A model generated the notes under the pieces. The model was given only the letters and a program-made list of their open reading frames with translations. It did not search any database and was not told where the DNA came from. From Colletes latitarsis (Eukaryota; Arthropoda; Insecta; Hymenoptera; Colletidae): DNA of 64,000 nt. The translations under genes were made by a program, and so were the position numbers. Positions 1 to 12,534 of the stretch are shown piece by piece. Position 1 is the first letter of the stretch, and each line of letters begins with the position of its first letter. The stretch covers positions 14,447,501 to 14,511,500 of the forward strand of contig NC_135137.1 in assembly GCF_051014445.1 (NCBI RefSeq), written 5' to 3'.

Positions 1-43
1 ATTGCCAGATTTTGGGCTTTCGCCGGTATGGGTCACGTAGTAA

Positions 44-55
44 TGTGGTACCACA
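44..55. repeat. Dyad element TGTGGTACCACA (example; present in most monomers)
   Basis: A perfect 12-bp palindrome centred on a KpnI site (GGTACC). It recurs at the same monomer position through most of the array, so a KpnI digest should give a 176-bp ladder. Some monomers extend it to a perfect 16-bp palindrome (2154-2169, 2506-2521, 41556-41571). Others lose the KpnI site, with cores such as GTGTTACAACAC, GGTACGAC, GGCACC, GGTGCC or GGTACCCC. Dyad symmetries are reported in many centromeric satellites and may form non-B DNA or bind protein; that role is only inferred here. Confidence 0.9.
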
Positions 56-675
56 CTGAAACAGTCGACTAAACCTGGTCTCGATCAATATTTCAGAGGA
101 TAACGCATGTTATGTCTAGGTTAGGCCTGGGATTTGCCCTCATCGGACTCATACTTTCGCATTCTCCTCATACTTGTTGAACAGATCCTGGGTTTTTTCT
201 GCTTTGGATCACTTAGTAATGTGGTACCACACTGAAACAGTCAATTAATCCTAGTCTGGGTCAACATTTCAAAGGATATCGCATGCTAAGTATGGGTGGG
301 GTTTAGGATTTGCCCTCATCAGGCTCATACTTTCGCATATTTCTCATACTTGTTGGCCAGATTCTGGGCTTTTTCCGGTATGGGATACGTGGTAATGTGG
401 TACCACACTGAAACACTCAATTAAGCATAGTCTGGGTCAACATTTCAAAGGATAACGCATGTTAGGTATAGGTTATGTCTGGGATTTGCACTCATCAGGC
501 TCATACTTTCGCATATTTCTCATACTTGATGGCCAGATTCTGGGCTTTTCTTGTCTTGGATCACATAGTAATGTCGTACCACACTGAAACAGTCGACTAA
601 ACCTGGTCTCGATCAATATTTTAGGGGATAGCGCATGTTAGGTCTAGGTTAGGTCTGGGATTTTCTCTCATCAGG

Positions 676-703
676 CTCATACTTTCGCATATTTCTCATA
701 CTT
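676..703. repeat. Internal 9-bp repeat CTCATACTT spaced 19 bp (example)
   Basis: CTCATACTT occurs at 676-684 and again at 695-703, and a related CTCATC lies just upstream. The same arrangement recurs in most monomers. Variant classes alter the second copy, for example ATCAATCTT, CACATACTT or CACGTACTT, while the first copy stays nearly fixed. This is a second short-period component inside the 176-bp unit. Confidence 0.8.
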
Positions 704-1340
704 GATGGCTAGATTCTGGGTTTTTTCTGGTTTGGATCACGTAGTAATGAAGTACCACACTGAAACAGTCTATTAAACCTGGTTTCGATCAATATCTTAG
801 AGGATATCGCATGTTAAGTCTAGGTTAGGTCTGGGATTTGCACTCATCAGGCTCATACTTTCGCATATTTCTCATACTTGATGGCCAGACTCTGATCTTT
901 TTTTTGCTTGGATCACGTAGTAATGAAGTACGACACTGAGACAGTCTATTAACCCTGGTTTCGATCAATATCTTAGAGGATATCGCATGTTAAGTCTAGG
1001 TACAGTCTGGGATTTCCTCTCATCAGGCTCATACTTTCGCATATTTCTCATACTTGTTGGTCAGATCCTGGGCTTCCACTTGTTTGGATCACGTAGTAAT
1101 GTGGTGCCACACAGAAACAGTCGACTAAACCTGGTCTCGATCAATATCTTAGGGGATAACGCGTGTCAGGTCTAGGTTAGGTCTGGGATTTGCACTCATC
1201 AGGCTCATACTTTCGCATATTTCTCATACTTGTTGGTCAGATCCTGGGCTTCCACTTGTTTGGATCACGTAGTAATGTGGTACCACACTGAAACAGTCGA
1301 GTAAACCTGGTCACGATCAATATTTTAGGGGATAACGCAT

Positions 1341-1362
1341 GTTAGGTCTAGGTTAGGTCTGG
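1341..1362. repeat. Internal 11-bp direct repeat within the monomer (example)
   Basis: Two adjacent 11-bp units, GTTAGGTCTAG and GTTAGGTCTGG, match at 10 of 11 positions. The pair occurs at the same place in most monomers, with variants such as GTTAGGTATAG, GTTAAGTCTAG or GTTATGTCTAG in the first unit. The second unit is more constant. The TTAGG core resembles some telomere repeats, but it occurs only twice per monomer and is not a telomeric run. It may record how the monomer arose from shorter repeats. Confidence 0.85.
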
Positions 1363-2240
1363 GATTTGCTCTCATCAGGCTCATACTTTTGCATATTTAT
1401 CAATCTTGTTGGACAGATCCTGGGCTTCCACTTGTTTGGATCACGTAGTAATGTGGTACCACACTGAAACAGTCAATTAAACCTAGTCTGGGTCAACATT
1501 TCAAAGGATATCGCATGTTAAGTATGGGTTAGGTCTAGGAATTGCTCTCAATAAACTCATACTTACGCATATTTCTCATACCTGATGGTCAGATTCTGGG
1601 CTTTTTCCGGCATGGGTCACGTGGTAATGTGTAACCACACTGAAACAGTCAATTAAGCTTAGACTTGTTCAACATTTCAAAGGATAACGCATGTCAGGTA
1701 TAGGTTAGGTCTGGCATTCGCTCTCATCAGGTTCATACCGTCGCATATTTCTCATACATGTTGGCCAGATCCTGGGCCTTTTCTGGTATGGATCACGTAG
1801 TAATGTGGTACCACACTGAAACAGTCAATTAAGCTTAGACTTGTTAAACATTTCAAAGGATAACGCATGTTAGGTCTAGGTTAGGTCTGAGATTTGCTCT
1901 CATCAGGCTCATACTTTCGCATATTTCTCATACTTGTTGAACAGATCCTGGGTTTTTTCTGCTTCGGATCTCTTAATAATGTGGTACCACACTGAAACAG
2001 TCAATTAAACCCGGTTTCGATCAATATTTTAGAGGATAACGCATGTTAGGTCTAGGTTAGGTCTGGGATTTGCTCTCGTGAGGCTCATACTTTTGCATAT
2101 TTATCAATCCTGTTGGACAGATCCTGGGCTTCCACTGGTTTGGATCACATAGTAATGTGGTACCACATTGACACAGTCAATTAAACCTGGTTTCGATCAA
2201 TATTCTAGAGGATAACACATGTTAGGTCTAGGTTAGGTCT

Positions 2241-4001
2241 GGGATTTGCACTCATCAGGATCATACTCTCGCATATTTCTCATACTTGATGGCCAGATTC
2301 TGGGCTTTCGCCGGTATGGGTCACGTAGTAATGTGGTACCACACTGAAACAGTCGACTAAACCTGGTCTCGATCAATATTTCAGAGGATAACGCATGTTA
2401 GGTCTAGGTTAGGTCTGGGATTTGCTCTCGTGAGGCTCATACTTTTGCATATTTATCAATCCTGTTGGACAGATCCTGGGCTTCCACTGGTTTGGATCAC
2501 ATAGTAATGTGGTACCACATTGACACAGTCAATTAAACCTGGTTTCGATCAATATTTTAGAGGATAACACATGTTAGGTCTAGGTTAGGTCTGGGATTTG
2601 CACTCATCAGGATCATACTCTCGCATATTTCTCATACTTGATGGCCAGATTCTGGGCTTTCGCCGGTATGGGTCACGTAGTAATGTGGTACCACAATGAA
2701 ACAGTCGACTAAACCTGGTCTCGATCAATATTTCAGAGGATAACGCATGTTATGTCTAGGTTAGGCCTGGGATTTGCCCTCATCAGGCTCATACCGTCGC
2801 ATATTTCTCATACTTGTTGGCCAGATTCTGGGCTTTTTCCGGCATGGGTCACGTGGTAATGTGGTACCACACTGAAACAGTCAATTAAGCCTAGACTGGT
2901 TCAACATTTCAAAGGATAACGCATGTTAGGTCTGGGTTAGGTCTGGGATTCGCTCTCATCAGGCTCATACCGTCGCATATTTCTCATACTTGTTGGCCAG
3001 ATCCTGGGCCTTTTCTGGTATGGATCACGTACTAATGTGGTACCACACTGAAGCAGTCGCGTAAACCAGGTCTCGATCAATATTTTAGAGGATAACGCAT
3101 GTTAGGTATAGGTTAGGTCTGGGATTTGCTCTCATCAGGCTCATACTTTCGCATATTTATCAATCTTGTTGGCCAGATTCTGGGCTTCTTCTTGTTTGGA
3201 TCACATATCAATGTCGTACCACACTGGAACAGTCGACTAAACCTGGTCTCGATCAATATTTTAGGGGATAACGCATGTAGAGGTCTAGGTTAGGTCTGGG
3301 ATTTGCTCTCATCTGGCTCATACTTTCGCATATTTCTCATACTTGATGGCCAGATTCTGATCTTTTTTTTGCTTGGATCACGTAGTAATGGGGTACCACA
3401 CTGAAACAGTCTATTAAACCTGGTTTCGATCGATATCTTCGAGGATAACGCATGTTAGGTCTACGTTAGGTCTGGGATTTGCTCTCATCATGCTCATACT
3501 TTCGCATATTTCTCATACTTGTTGGCCAGATCCTGGGCTTTTTCTGGTTTGGATCACGTAGTAATGTGGTACCACACTGAAACAGTCAATTAAACCTAGT
3601 CTGGGTCAACATTTCAAAGGATACCGCATGTTAAGTATGTGTTAGGTCTAGGATTTGCCCTTAATAGGCTCATACTTTCGCATATTTCTCATACTTGCTG
3701 GCCAGATTCAGGGCTTTTTTTGGTTTGGATCACGTAGTAATGTGGTACCACACTGAAACAGTCTATTGAACCTGGTTTCGATCAATATCTTAGAGGATAT
3801 CGCATGTTAAGTCTAGGTTAGGTCTGGGATTTCCTCTCATCAGGCTCATACTTTCGCATATTTCTCATACTTGTTGGTCAGATCCTGGGCTTCCACTTGT
3901 TTGGATCACGTAGTAATGTGGTACCACACTGAAACAGTCGACCAAACCTGGTCTCGAACAATATTTCAGAGGATAACGCATGTTATGTCTAGGTTAGGCC
4001 T
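2241..4001. repeat. 10-monomer HOR unit, copy 1 (1761 bp)
   Basis: First copy of a direct tandem duplication of 10 monomers (10 x 176 plus 1 bp). The extra base is the GTAGAG insertion near 3276. Landmarks 1761 bp apart include GGCCAG at 2291 and 4052, and TGTAGAGG at 3276 and 5037. The unusual CTCTCGTGAGGC and CCACAATG variants are also shared at this spacing. Both junctions fall in the conserved CTGGGATTTG segment. Segments compared by eye showed no differences, so the duplication looks recent. Confidence 0.88.
3276..3283. other. 1-bp insertion marker TGTAGAGG
   Basis: Most monomers read CATGTTAGGTC here; this one reads CATGTAGAGGTC, one base longer. The same insertion occurs at 5037, 7150, 7855, 9968, 14721 and 16834 (the last two continue as GTAGAGATC), and I saw none after 17 kb. 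Spacings are 1761, 2113, 705, 2113, 4753 and 2113 bp. It therefore marks copies of one ancestral monomer spread through the left third of the window. Confidence 0.85.
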
Positions 4002-5762
4002 GGGATTTGCACTCATCAGGATCATACTCTCGCATATTTCTCATACTTGATGGCCAGATTCTGGGCTTTCGCCGGTATGGGTCACGTAGTAATGTGGTAC
4101 CACACTGAAACAGTCGACTAAACCTGGTCTCGATCAATATTTCAGAGGATAACGCATGTTAGGTCTAGGTTAGGTCTGGGATTTGCTCTCGTGAGGCTCA
4201 TACTTTTGCATATTTATCAATCCTGTTGGACAGATCCTGGGCTTCCACTGGTTTGGATCACATAGTAATGTGGTACCACATTGACACAGTCAATTAAACC
4301 TGGTTTCGATCAATATTTTAGAGGATAACACATGTTAGGTCTAGGTTAGGTCTGGGATTTGCACTCATCAGGATCATACTCTCGCATATTTCTCATACTT
4401 GATGGCCAGATTCTGGGCTTTCGCCGGTATGGGTCACGTAGTAATGTGGTACCACAATGAAACAGTCGACTAAACCTGGTCTCGATCAATATTTCAGAGG
4501 ATAACGCATGTTATGTCTAGGTTAGGCCTGGGATTTGCCCTCATCAGGCTCATACCGTCGCATATTTCTCATACTTGTTGGCCAGATTCTGGGCTTTTTC
4601 CGGCATGGGTCACGTGGTAATGTGGTACCACACTGAAACAGTCAATTAAGCCTAGACTGGTTCAACATTTCAAAGGATAACGCATGTTAGGTCTGGGTTA
4701 GGTCTGGGATTCGCTCTCATCAGGCTCATACCGTCGCATATTTCTCATACTTGTTGGCCAGATCCTGGGCCTTTTCTGGTATGGATCACGTACTAATGTG
4801 GTACCACACTGAAGCAGTCGCGTAAACCAGGTCTCGATCAATATTTTAGAGGATAACGCATGTTAGGTATAGGTTAGGTCTGGGATTTGCTCTCATCAGG
4901 CTCATACTTTCGCATATTTATCAATCTTGTTGGCCAGATTCTGGGCTTCTTCTTGTTTGGATCACATATCAATGTCGTACCACACTGGAACAGTCGACTA
5001 AACCTGGTCTCGATCAATATTTTAGGGGATAACGCATGTAGAGGTCTAGGTTAGGTCTGGGATTTGCTCTCATCTGGCTCATACTTTCGCATATTTCTCA
5101 TACTTGATGGCCAGATTCTGATCTTTTTTTTGCTTGGATCACGTAGTAATGGGGTACCACACTGAAACAGTCTATTAAACCTGGTTTCGATCGATATCTT
5201 CGAGGATAACGCATGTTAGGTCTACGTTAGGTCTGGGATTTGCTCTCATCATGCTCATACTTTCGCATATTTCTCATACTTGTTGGCCAGATCCTGGGCT
5301 TTTTCTGGTTTGGATCACGTAGTAATGTGGTACCACACTGAAACAGTCAATTAAACCTAGTCTGGGTCAACATTTCAAAGGATACCGCATGTTAAGTATG
5401 TGTTAGGTCTAGGATTTGCCCTTAATAGGCTCATACTTTCGCATATTTCTCATACTTGCTGGCCAGATTCAGGGCTTTTTTTGGTTTGGATCACGTAGTA
5501 ATGTGGTACCACACTGAAACAGTCTATTGAACCTGGTTTCGATCAATATCTTAGAGGATATCGCATGTTAAGTCTAGGTTAGGTCTGGGATTTCCTCTCA
5601 TCAGGCTCATACTTTCGCATATTTCTCATACTTGTTGGTCAGATCCTGGGCTTCCACTTGTTTGGATCACGTAGTAATGTGGTACCACACTGAAACAGTC
5701 GACCAAACCTGGTCTCGAACAATATTTCAGAGGATAACGCATGTTATGTCTAGGTTAGGCCT
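4002..5762. repeat. 10-monomer HOR unit, copy 2 (1761 bp)
   Basis: Second copy of the 1761-bp unit, directly abutting the first. It reproduces the order of variant monomers and the 1-bp GTAGAG insertion (5037). It diverges from the pattern at about 5762, where CCCTCAACAGACTC replaces ACTCATCAGGATC. An assembly duplication would look the same and cannot be excluded from sequence alone. Confidence 0.88.
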
Positions 5763-7544
5763 GGGATTTGCCCTCAACAGACTCATACTTTCGCATTCTT
5801 CTCATACTTGTTAAACAAATCCTGGGGTTTTTCTGCTTTGGACCACTTAGTAATGTGGTGCCACACTGAAACAGTCAATTAAACCTAGTCTGGGTCAACA
5901 TTTCAAAGGATATCGCATGTTAAGTATGGGTTAGGTCTAGGATTTGCTCTCAATAAACTCATACTTACGCATATTTCTCATACCTGATGGCCAGATTCTG
6001 GGCTTTTTCCGGCATGGGTCACGTGGTAATGTGGTACCACACTGAAACAGTCAATTAAGCTTAGTCTTGTTCAACATTTCAAAGGATAACGCATGTTAGG
6101 TATAGGTTAGGTCTGGGATTTGCTCTCATCAGGCTCATACTTTCGCATATTTATCAATCTTGTTGGCCAGATCCTGGGATTCCACTGGTTTGGATCTCAT
6201 AGTAATGTGGTACCACATTGACACAGTCAATTAAACCTGGTCTCGATCAATATTTTAGGGGATAACGCATGTTAGGTCTAGGTTAGGTCTGAGATTTGCT
6301 CTCATCAGGCTCATACTTTCGCATATTTCTCATACTTGTTGAACAGGTCCTGGGTTTTTTCTGCTTCGGATCACTTAATAATGTGGTACCACACTGAAAC
6401 AGTCAATTAAGCCTAGACTGGTTCAACATTTCAAAGGATAACGCATGTTAGGTCTAGGTTAGGTCTGGGATTCGCTCTCATCAGACTCATACTCTCGCAT
6501 ATTTCTCATACTTGTTGGCCAGATCCTGGGCCTTTTCTGGTATGGATCACGTAGTAATGTGGTACCACACTGAAGCAGACGCGTAAACCAGGTCTCGATC
6601 AATATTTTAGAGGATAACGCATGTTAGGTATAGGTTAGGTCTGGGATTTCCTCTCATCAGGCTCATACTTTCGCATATTTCTCATACTTGTTGGTCAGAT
6701 CCTGGGCTTCCACTTGCTTGGATCACGTGGTAATGTGGTACCACACTGAAACAGTCAATTAAGCCTAGACTGGTTCAACATTTCAAAGGATAACGCATGT
6801 TAGGTCTAGGTTAGGTCTGGGATTCGCTCTCATCAGGCTCATACATTCGCATATTTCTCATACTTCATGGCCAGATTCTGATCTTTTTTTTGCTTGGATC
6901 ACGTAGTAATGGGGTACCACATTGACACAGTCAATTAAACCTGGTTTCGATCAATATTTTAGAGGATAACGCATGTTAGGTATAGGTTAGGTCTGGGATT
7001 TGCACTCATCAGGCTCATACTTTCGCATATTTATCAATCTTGTTGGCCAGATTCTGGGCTTTTTCTTGTTTGGATCACATAGCAATGTCGTACCACACTG
7101 AAGCAGTCGACTAAACCTGGTCTCGATCAATATTTTAGGGGATAACGCATGTAGAGGTCTAGGTTAGGTCTGGGATTTGCTCTCATCTGGCCCATACTTT
7201 CGCATATTTCTCATACTTGATGGCCAGATTCTGATCTTTTCTTGGCTTGGATCACGTAGTAAAGTGGTACTACACTGAAACAGTCGACTAAACCTGGTCT
7301 CGATCAATATTTCAGAGGATAACGCATGTTAGGTCTAGGTTAGGTCTGGCATTTGCACTCATCAGGCTCATACTTTCGCATATTTCTCATACTTGATGGC
7401 CAGATTCTGGGCTTTTTCCGGCATGGGTCACGTGGTAATGTGGTACCACACTGAAACAGTCAATTAAGCCAAGACTGCTTCAACATTTCAAAGGATAACG
7501 CATGTTAGGTCTAGGTTAGGTCTGGGATTCGCTCTCATCAGGCT
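5763..7544. repeat. Satellite, mixed monomers
   Basis: About ten monomers between the 10-mer and 12-mer HORs. The stretch from about 6380 to 6910 is repeated at about 13951-14481 (offset 7571 bp, about 43 monomers). Shared landmarks are GAAGCAGACGCG at 6572 and 14143, and CTTCATGG at 6863 and 14434. From about 7100 to 7850 the GTAGAG monomer and its neighbours recur 705 bp apart (4 monomers plus 1 bp). Confidence 0.85.
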
Positions 7545-9657
7545 CATACCGTCGCATATTTCTCATACTTGTTGGCCAGATCCTGGGCCTTTTCTGGTAT
7601 GGATCACGTAGTAATGTGGTACCACACTGAAGCAGACGCGTAAACCAGGTCTCGATCAATATTTTGGAGGATAACGCATGTTAGGTATAGGTTAGGTCTG
7701 GGATTTGCTCTCATCAGGCTCATACTTTCGCATATTCATCAATCTTGTTGGCCAGATTCTGGGCTTTTTCTTGTTTGGATCACATAGCAATGTCGTACCA
7801 CACTGAAACAGTCGACTAAACCTGGTCTCGATCAATATTTTAGGGGATAACGCATGTAGAGGTCTAGGTTAGGTCTGGGATTTGCTCTCATCTGGCCCAT
7901 ACTTTCGCATATTTCTCATACTTGATGGCCAGATTCTGATCTTTTCTTGGCTTGGATCACGTAGTAAAGTGGTACTACACTGAAACAGTCGACTAAACCT
8001 GGTCTCGATCAATATTTCAGAGGATAACGCATGTTAGGTCTAGGTTAGGTCTGCCATTTGCACTCATCAGGCTCATACTTTCGCATATTTCTCATACTTG
8101 ATGGCCAGATTCAGATCTTTTTTTTGCTTGGATCACGTAGTAATGAAGTACCACACTGAAACAGTCTATTAAACCTGGTTTCGATCAATATCTTAGAGGA
8201 TATCGCATGTTAAGTCTAGGTTAGGTCTGGGATTACCTCTCATCAGGCTCATACTTTCGCATATTTCTCATACTTGTTGGTCAGATCCTGGGCTTCCACT
8301 TGTTTGGATCACGTAGTAATGCGGTACCACACTGAAACAGTCGAGTAAACCTGGTCACGATCAATATTTTAGGGGATAACGCATGTTAGGTCTAGGTTAG
8401 GTCTGGGATTTGCTCTCATCAGGCTCATACTTTTGCATATTTATCAATCTTGTTGGACAGATCCTGAGCTTCCACTTGTTTGGATCACGTAGTAATGTGG
8501 TACCACACTGAAGCAGTCGAGTAAACCTGGTCACGATCAATATTTTAGGGGATAGCGCATGTTAGGTCTAGGTTAGGTCTGGGATTTGCACTCATCAGGC
8601 TCATACTTTCGCATATTTCTCATACTTGATGGCCAGATTCTGATCTTTTTTTTGCTTGGATCTGGTAGTAATGAAGTACCACACTGAAACAGTCTATTAA
8701 ACCTGGTTTCGATCAATATCTTAGAGGATATCGCATGTTAAGTCTAGGTTAGGTCTGGGATTTCCTCTCATCAGGCTCATACTTTCGCATATTTCTCATA
8801 CTTGTTGGTCAGATCCTGGGCTTCCACTTGCTTGGATCACGTAGTAATGTGGTACCACACTGAAACAGTCAATTAAGCCTAGTCTTGTTCAACATTTCAA
8901 AGGATAACGCATGTTAGGTATAGGTTAGGTCTGGGATTTGCTCTCATCAGGCTCATACTTTCGCATATTTATCAATCTTGTTGGCCAGGTCCTGGGATTC
9001 CACTGGTTTGGATCTCATAGTAATGTGGTACCACATTGACACAGTCAATTCAACCTGGTCTCGATCAATATTTTAGGGGATAACGCACGTTAGGTCTAGG
9101 TTAGGTCTGAGATTTGCTCTCATCAGGCTCATACTTTCGCATATTTCTCATACTTGTTGAACAGATCCTGGGTTTTTTCTGCTTCGGATCACTTAGTAAT
9201 GTGGTACCACACTGAAACAGTGAATTAAACCCGGTTTCGATCAATATTTTAGAGGATAACACATGTTAGGTCTAAGTTAGGTCTAGGATTTACACTCATC
9301 AGACTCATACTCTCGCATATTTCTCATACTTGATGGCCAGATTCTGGGCTTTCGCCGATATGGGTCACGTAGTAATGTGGTACCTCACTGAAACAGTCGA
9401 CTAAACCTGGTCTCGATCAATATTTCAGAGGATAACGCATGTTAGGTCTAGGTTAGGTCTGGGATTTCCTCTCATCAGGCTCATACTTTCGCATATTTCT
9501 CATACTTGTTGGTCAGATCCTGGGCTTCCACTTGCTTGGATCACGTGGTAATGTGGTACCACACTGAAACAGTCAATTAAGCCTAGACTGGTTCAACATT
9601 TCAAAGGATAACGCATGTTAGGTCTAGGTTAGGTCTGGGATTCGCTCTCATCAGACT
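7545..9657. repeat. 12-monomer HOR unit, copy 1 (2113 bp)
   Basis: Twelve monomers plus one base. Diagnostic variants recur exactly 2113 bp later: TAAAGTGGTACTAC at 7965 and 10078, the GTAGAG insertion at 7855 and 9968, TAATGAAGTA at 8141 and 10254, and AACGCACGT at 9083 and 11196. Both copies also share the ATTTTGGAGG and CATATTCATC variants. The left edge is where CATACCG (this copy) and CATACTC (next copy) stop differing. Confidence 0.85.
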
Positions 9658-11470
9658 CATACTCTCGCATATTTCTCATACTTGTTGGCCAGATCCTGGG
9701 CCTTTTCTGGTATGGATCACGTAGTAATGTGGTACCACACTGAAGCAGACGCGTAAACCAGGTCTCGATCAATATTTTGGAGGATAACGCATGTTAGGTA
9801 TAGGTTAGGTCTGGGATTTGCTCTCATCAGGCTCATACTTTCGCATATTCATCAATCTTGTTGGCCAGATTCTGGGCTTTTTCTTGTTTGGATCACATAG
9901 CAATGTCGTACCACACTGAAACAGTCGACTAAACCTGGTCTCGATCAATATTTTAGGGGATAACGCATGTAGAGGTCTAGGTTAGGTCTGGGATTTGCTC
10001 TCATCTGGCCCATACTTTCGCATATTTCTCATACTTGATGGCCAGATTCTGATCTTTTCTTGGCTTGGATCACGTAGTAAAGTGGTACTACACTGAAACA
10101 GTCGACTAAACCTGGTCTCGATCAATATTTCAGAGGATAACGCATGTTAGGTCTAGGTTAGGTCTGCCATTTGCACTCATCAGGCTCATACTTTCGCATA
10201 TTTCTCATACTTGATGGCCAGATTCAGATCTTTTTTTTGCTTGGATCACGTAGTAATGAAGTACCACACTGAAACAGTCTATTAAACCTGGTTTCGATCA
10301 ATATCTTAGAGGATATCGCATGTTAAGTCTAGGTTAGGTCTGGGATTACCTCTCATCAGGCTCATACTTTCGCATATTTCTCATACTTGTTGGTCAGATC
10401 CTGGGCTTCCACTTGTTTGGATCACGTAGTAATGCGGTACCACACTGAAACAGTCGAGTAAACCTGGTCACGATCAATATTTTAGGGGATAACGCATGTT
10501 AGGTCTAGGTTAGGTCTGGGATTTGCTCTCATCAGGCTCATACTTTTGCATATTTATCAATCTTGTTGGACAGATCCTGAGCTTCCACTTGTTTGGATCA
10601 CGTAGTAATGTGGTACCACACTGAAGCAGTCGAGTAAACCTGGTCACGATCAATATTTTAGGGGATAGCGCATGTTAGGTCTAGGTTAGGTCTGGGATTT
10701 GCACTCATCAGGCTCATACTTTCGCATATTTCTCATACTTGATGGCCAGATTCTGATCTTTTTTTTGCTTGGATCTGGTAGTAATGAAGTACCACACTGA
10801 AACAGTCTATTAAACCTGGTTTCGATCAATATCTTAGAGGATATCGCATGTTAAGTCTAGGTTAGGTCTGGGATTTCCTCTCATCAGGCTCATACTTTCG
10901 CATATTTCTCATACTTGTTGGTCAGATCCTGGGCTTCCACTTGCTTGGATCACGTAGTAATGTGGTACCACACTGAAACAGTCAATTAAGCCTAGTCTTG
11001 TTCAACATTTCAAAGGATAACGCATGTTAGGTATAGGTTAGGTCTGGGATTTGCTCTCATCAGGCTCATACTTTCGCATATTTATCAATCTTGTTGGCCA
11101 GGTCCTGGGATTCCACTGGTTTGGATCTCATAGTAATGTGGTACCACATTGACACAGTCAATTAAACCTGGTCTCGATCAATATTTTAGGGGATAACGCA
11201 CGTCAGGTCTAGGTTAGGTCTGAGATTTGCTCTCATCAGGCTCATACTTTCGCATATTTCTCATACTTGTTGATCAGATCCTGGGTTTTTTCTGCTTCGG
11301 ATCACTTAGTAATGTGGTACCACACTGAAACAGTGAATTAAACCCGGTTTCGATCAATATTTTAGAGGATAACACATGTTAGGTCTAGGTTAGGTCTAGG
11401 ATTTACACCCATCAGGCTCATACTCTCGCATATTTCTCATACTTGATGGCCAGATTCTGGGCTTTCGCCG
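9658..11470. repeat. 12-monomer HOR, copy 2 (partial)
   Basis: Follows copy 1 directly and tracks it at 2113 bp offset to about 11470, inside a GCTTTCGCCGGTATG segment. It then switches to sequence resembling about 7420 (CGTGGTAATG, then GACTGCTTCAAC). The last two monomers of the unit are therefore missing or replaced. Confidence 0.83.
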
Positions 11471-12534
11471 GTATGGGTCACGTGGTAATGTGGTACCACA
11501 CTGAAACAGTCAATTAAGCCTAGACTGCTTCAACATTTCAAAGGATAACGCATGTTAGGTCTAGGTTAGGTCTGGGATTCGCTCTCATCAGGCTCATACC
11601 GTCGCATATTTCTCATACTTGTTGGCCAGATCCTGGGCCTTTTCTGGTATGGATCACGTAGTAATGTGGTACCACACTGAAGCAGACGCGTAAACCAGGT
11701 CTCGATCAATATTTTAGAGGATAACGCATGTTAGGTATAGGTTAGGTCTGGGATTTGCTCTAATCAGGCTCATACTTTCGCATATTTCTCATACTTGTTG
11801 GTCAGATCCTGGGCTTCCACTTGCTTGGATCACGTAGTAATGTGGTACCACACTGAAACAGTCAATTAAGCCTAGTCTTGTTCAACATTTCAAAGGATAA
11901 CGCATGTTAGGTATAGGTTAGGTCTGGGATTTGCTCTCATCAGGCTCATACTTTCGCATATTTATCAATCTTGTTGGCCAGGTCCTGGGATTCCACTGGT
12001 TTGGATCTCATAGTAATGTGGTACCACATTGACACAGTCAATTAAACCTGGTCTCGATCAATATTTCAGAGGATAACGCATGTTATGTCTAGGTTAGGCC
12101 TGGGATTTGCCCTCATCAGACTCATACTTTCGCATTCCTCTCATACTTGTTGAACAGATCCTGGGTTTTTTCTGCTTTGGAACACTTAGTAATGTGGTAC
12201 CACACTGAAACAGTCAATTAAACCTAGTCTGGGTCAACATTTCAAAGGATATCGCATGTTAAGTATGGATTAGGTCTAGGTTTTGCCCTCAATAGGCTCA
12301 TATTTTCGCATATTTCTCATACTTGATGGCCAGATTCTGGGCTTTTTCCGGCATGGGTCACGTGGTAATGTGGTACCACACTGAAACAGTCAATTAAGCC
12401 TAGACTGGTTCAACATTTCAAAGGATAACGCACGTTAGGTCTAGGTTAGGTCTGGGATTTGCTCACATTAGGCTCATACTTTCGCATATTTCTCATACTT
12501 GTTGAACAGATCCTGGGTTTTTTCTGCTTCGGAT
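11471..12534. repeat. Satellite, mosaic between HOR copies
   Basis: Monomers copied from several places. 11480-11760 resembles 7430-7710. 11780-12060 resembles 10900-11180. 12060-12450 resembles 17520-17900: TTTTGCCCTC is at 12281 and 17739, 5458 bp or 31 monomers plus 2 bp. No gene. Confidence 0.82.

Larger units (their letters stand above)
1..2240. repeat. Satellite, mixed monomers
   Basis: About 12.7 monomers of mixed types with no clear internal HOR. The stretch from about 840 to 1420 carries a GATC-T8-GCTTGG variant followed by ATGAAGTAC and CCACTTGTTTGG monomers. The same ordered group recurs near 8080-8460 and 10190-10570: TAATGAAGTA is at 921, 8141 and 10254. Adjacent monomers from about 1045 and 1221 are close relatives. 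No gene is present. Confidence 0.9.

Noticed and set aside
987..1175. Open frame of 62 codons on the + strand, with similar ones at 5632-5814 and 29702-29962
   Set aside because: They lie wholly inside satellite monomers. They differ from other monomers only by chance substitutions removing stops and have no domain or codon signature. Since 176 is not divisible by 3, no frame survives more than about 1.5 monomers.
1341..1362. TTAGG-containing units as a telomere or interstitial telomere repeat
   Set aside because: Only two 11-bp units per monomer with TC-T insertions; there is no run of pure TTAGG, TTAGGG or TTTAGGG anywhere.
3421..3440. CENP-B box-like match at GGTTTCGATCAATATTTTAG-type segments
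   Set aside because: The first half (TTCGNNNNA) fits, but the required CGGG at the end is TTTT or similar, so the motif is incomplete.
2241..5762. Treating the identical 1761-bp copies as definite assembly error
   Set aside because: Duplications of varied age and size occur across the window, so a real recent event is equally plausible. It is left open in the findings.
8119..8126. T8 tract (GATC-T8-GCTTGG) as a terminator or promoter element
   Set aside because: It is a variant of the T-rich segment present in each monomer and recurs at many HOR copies with no adjacent gene.
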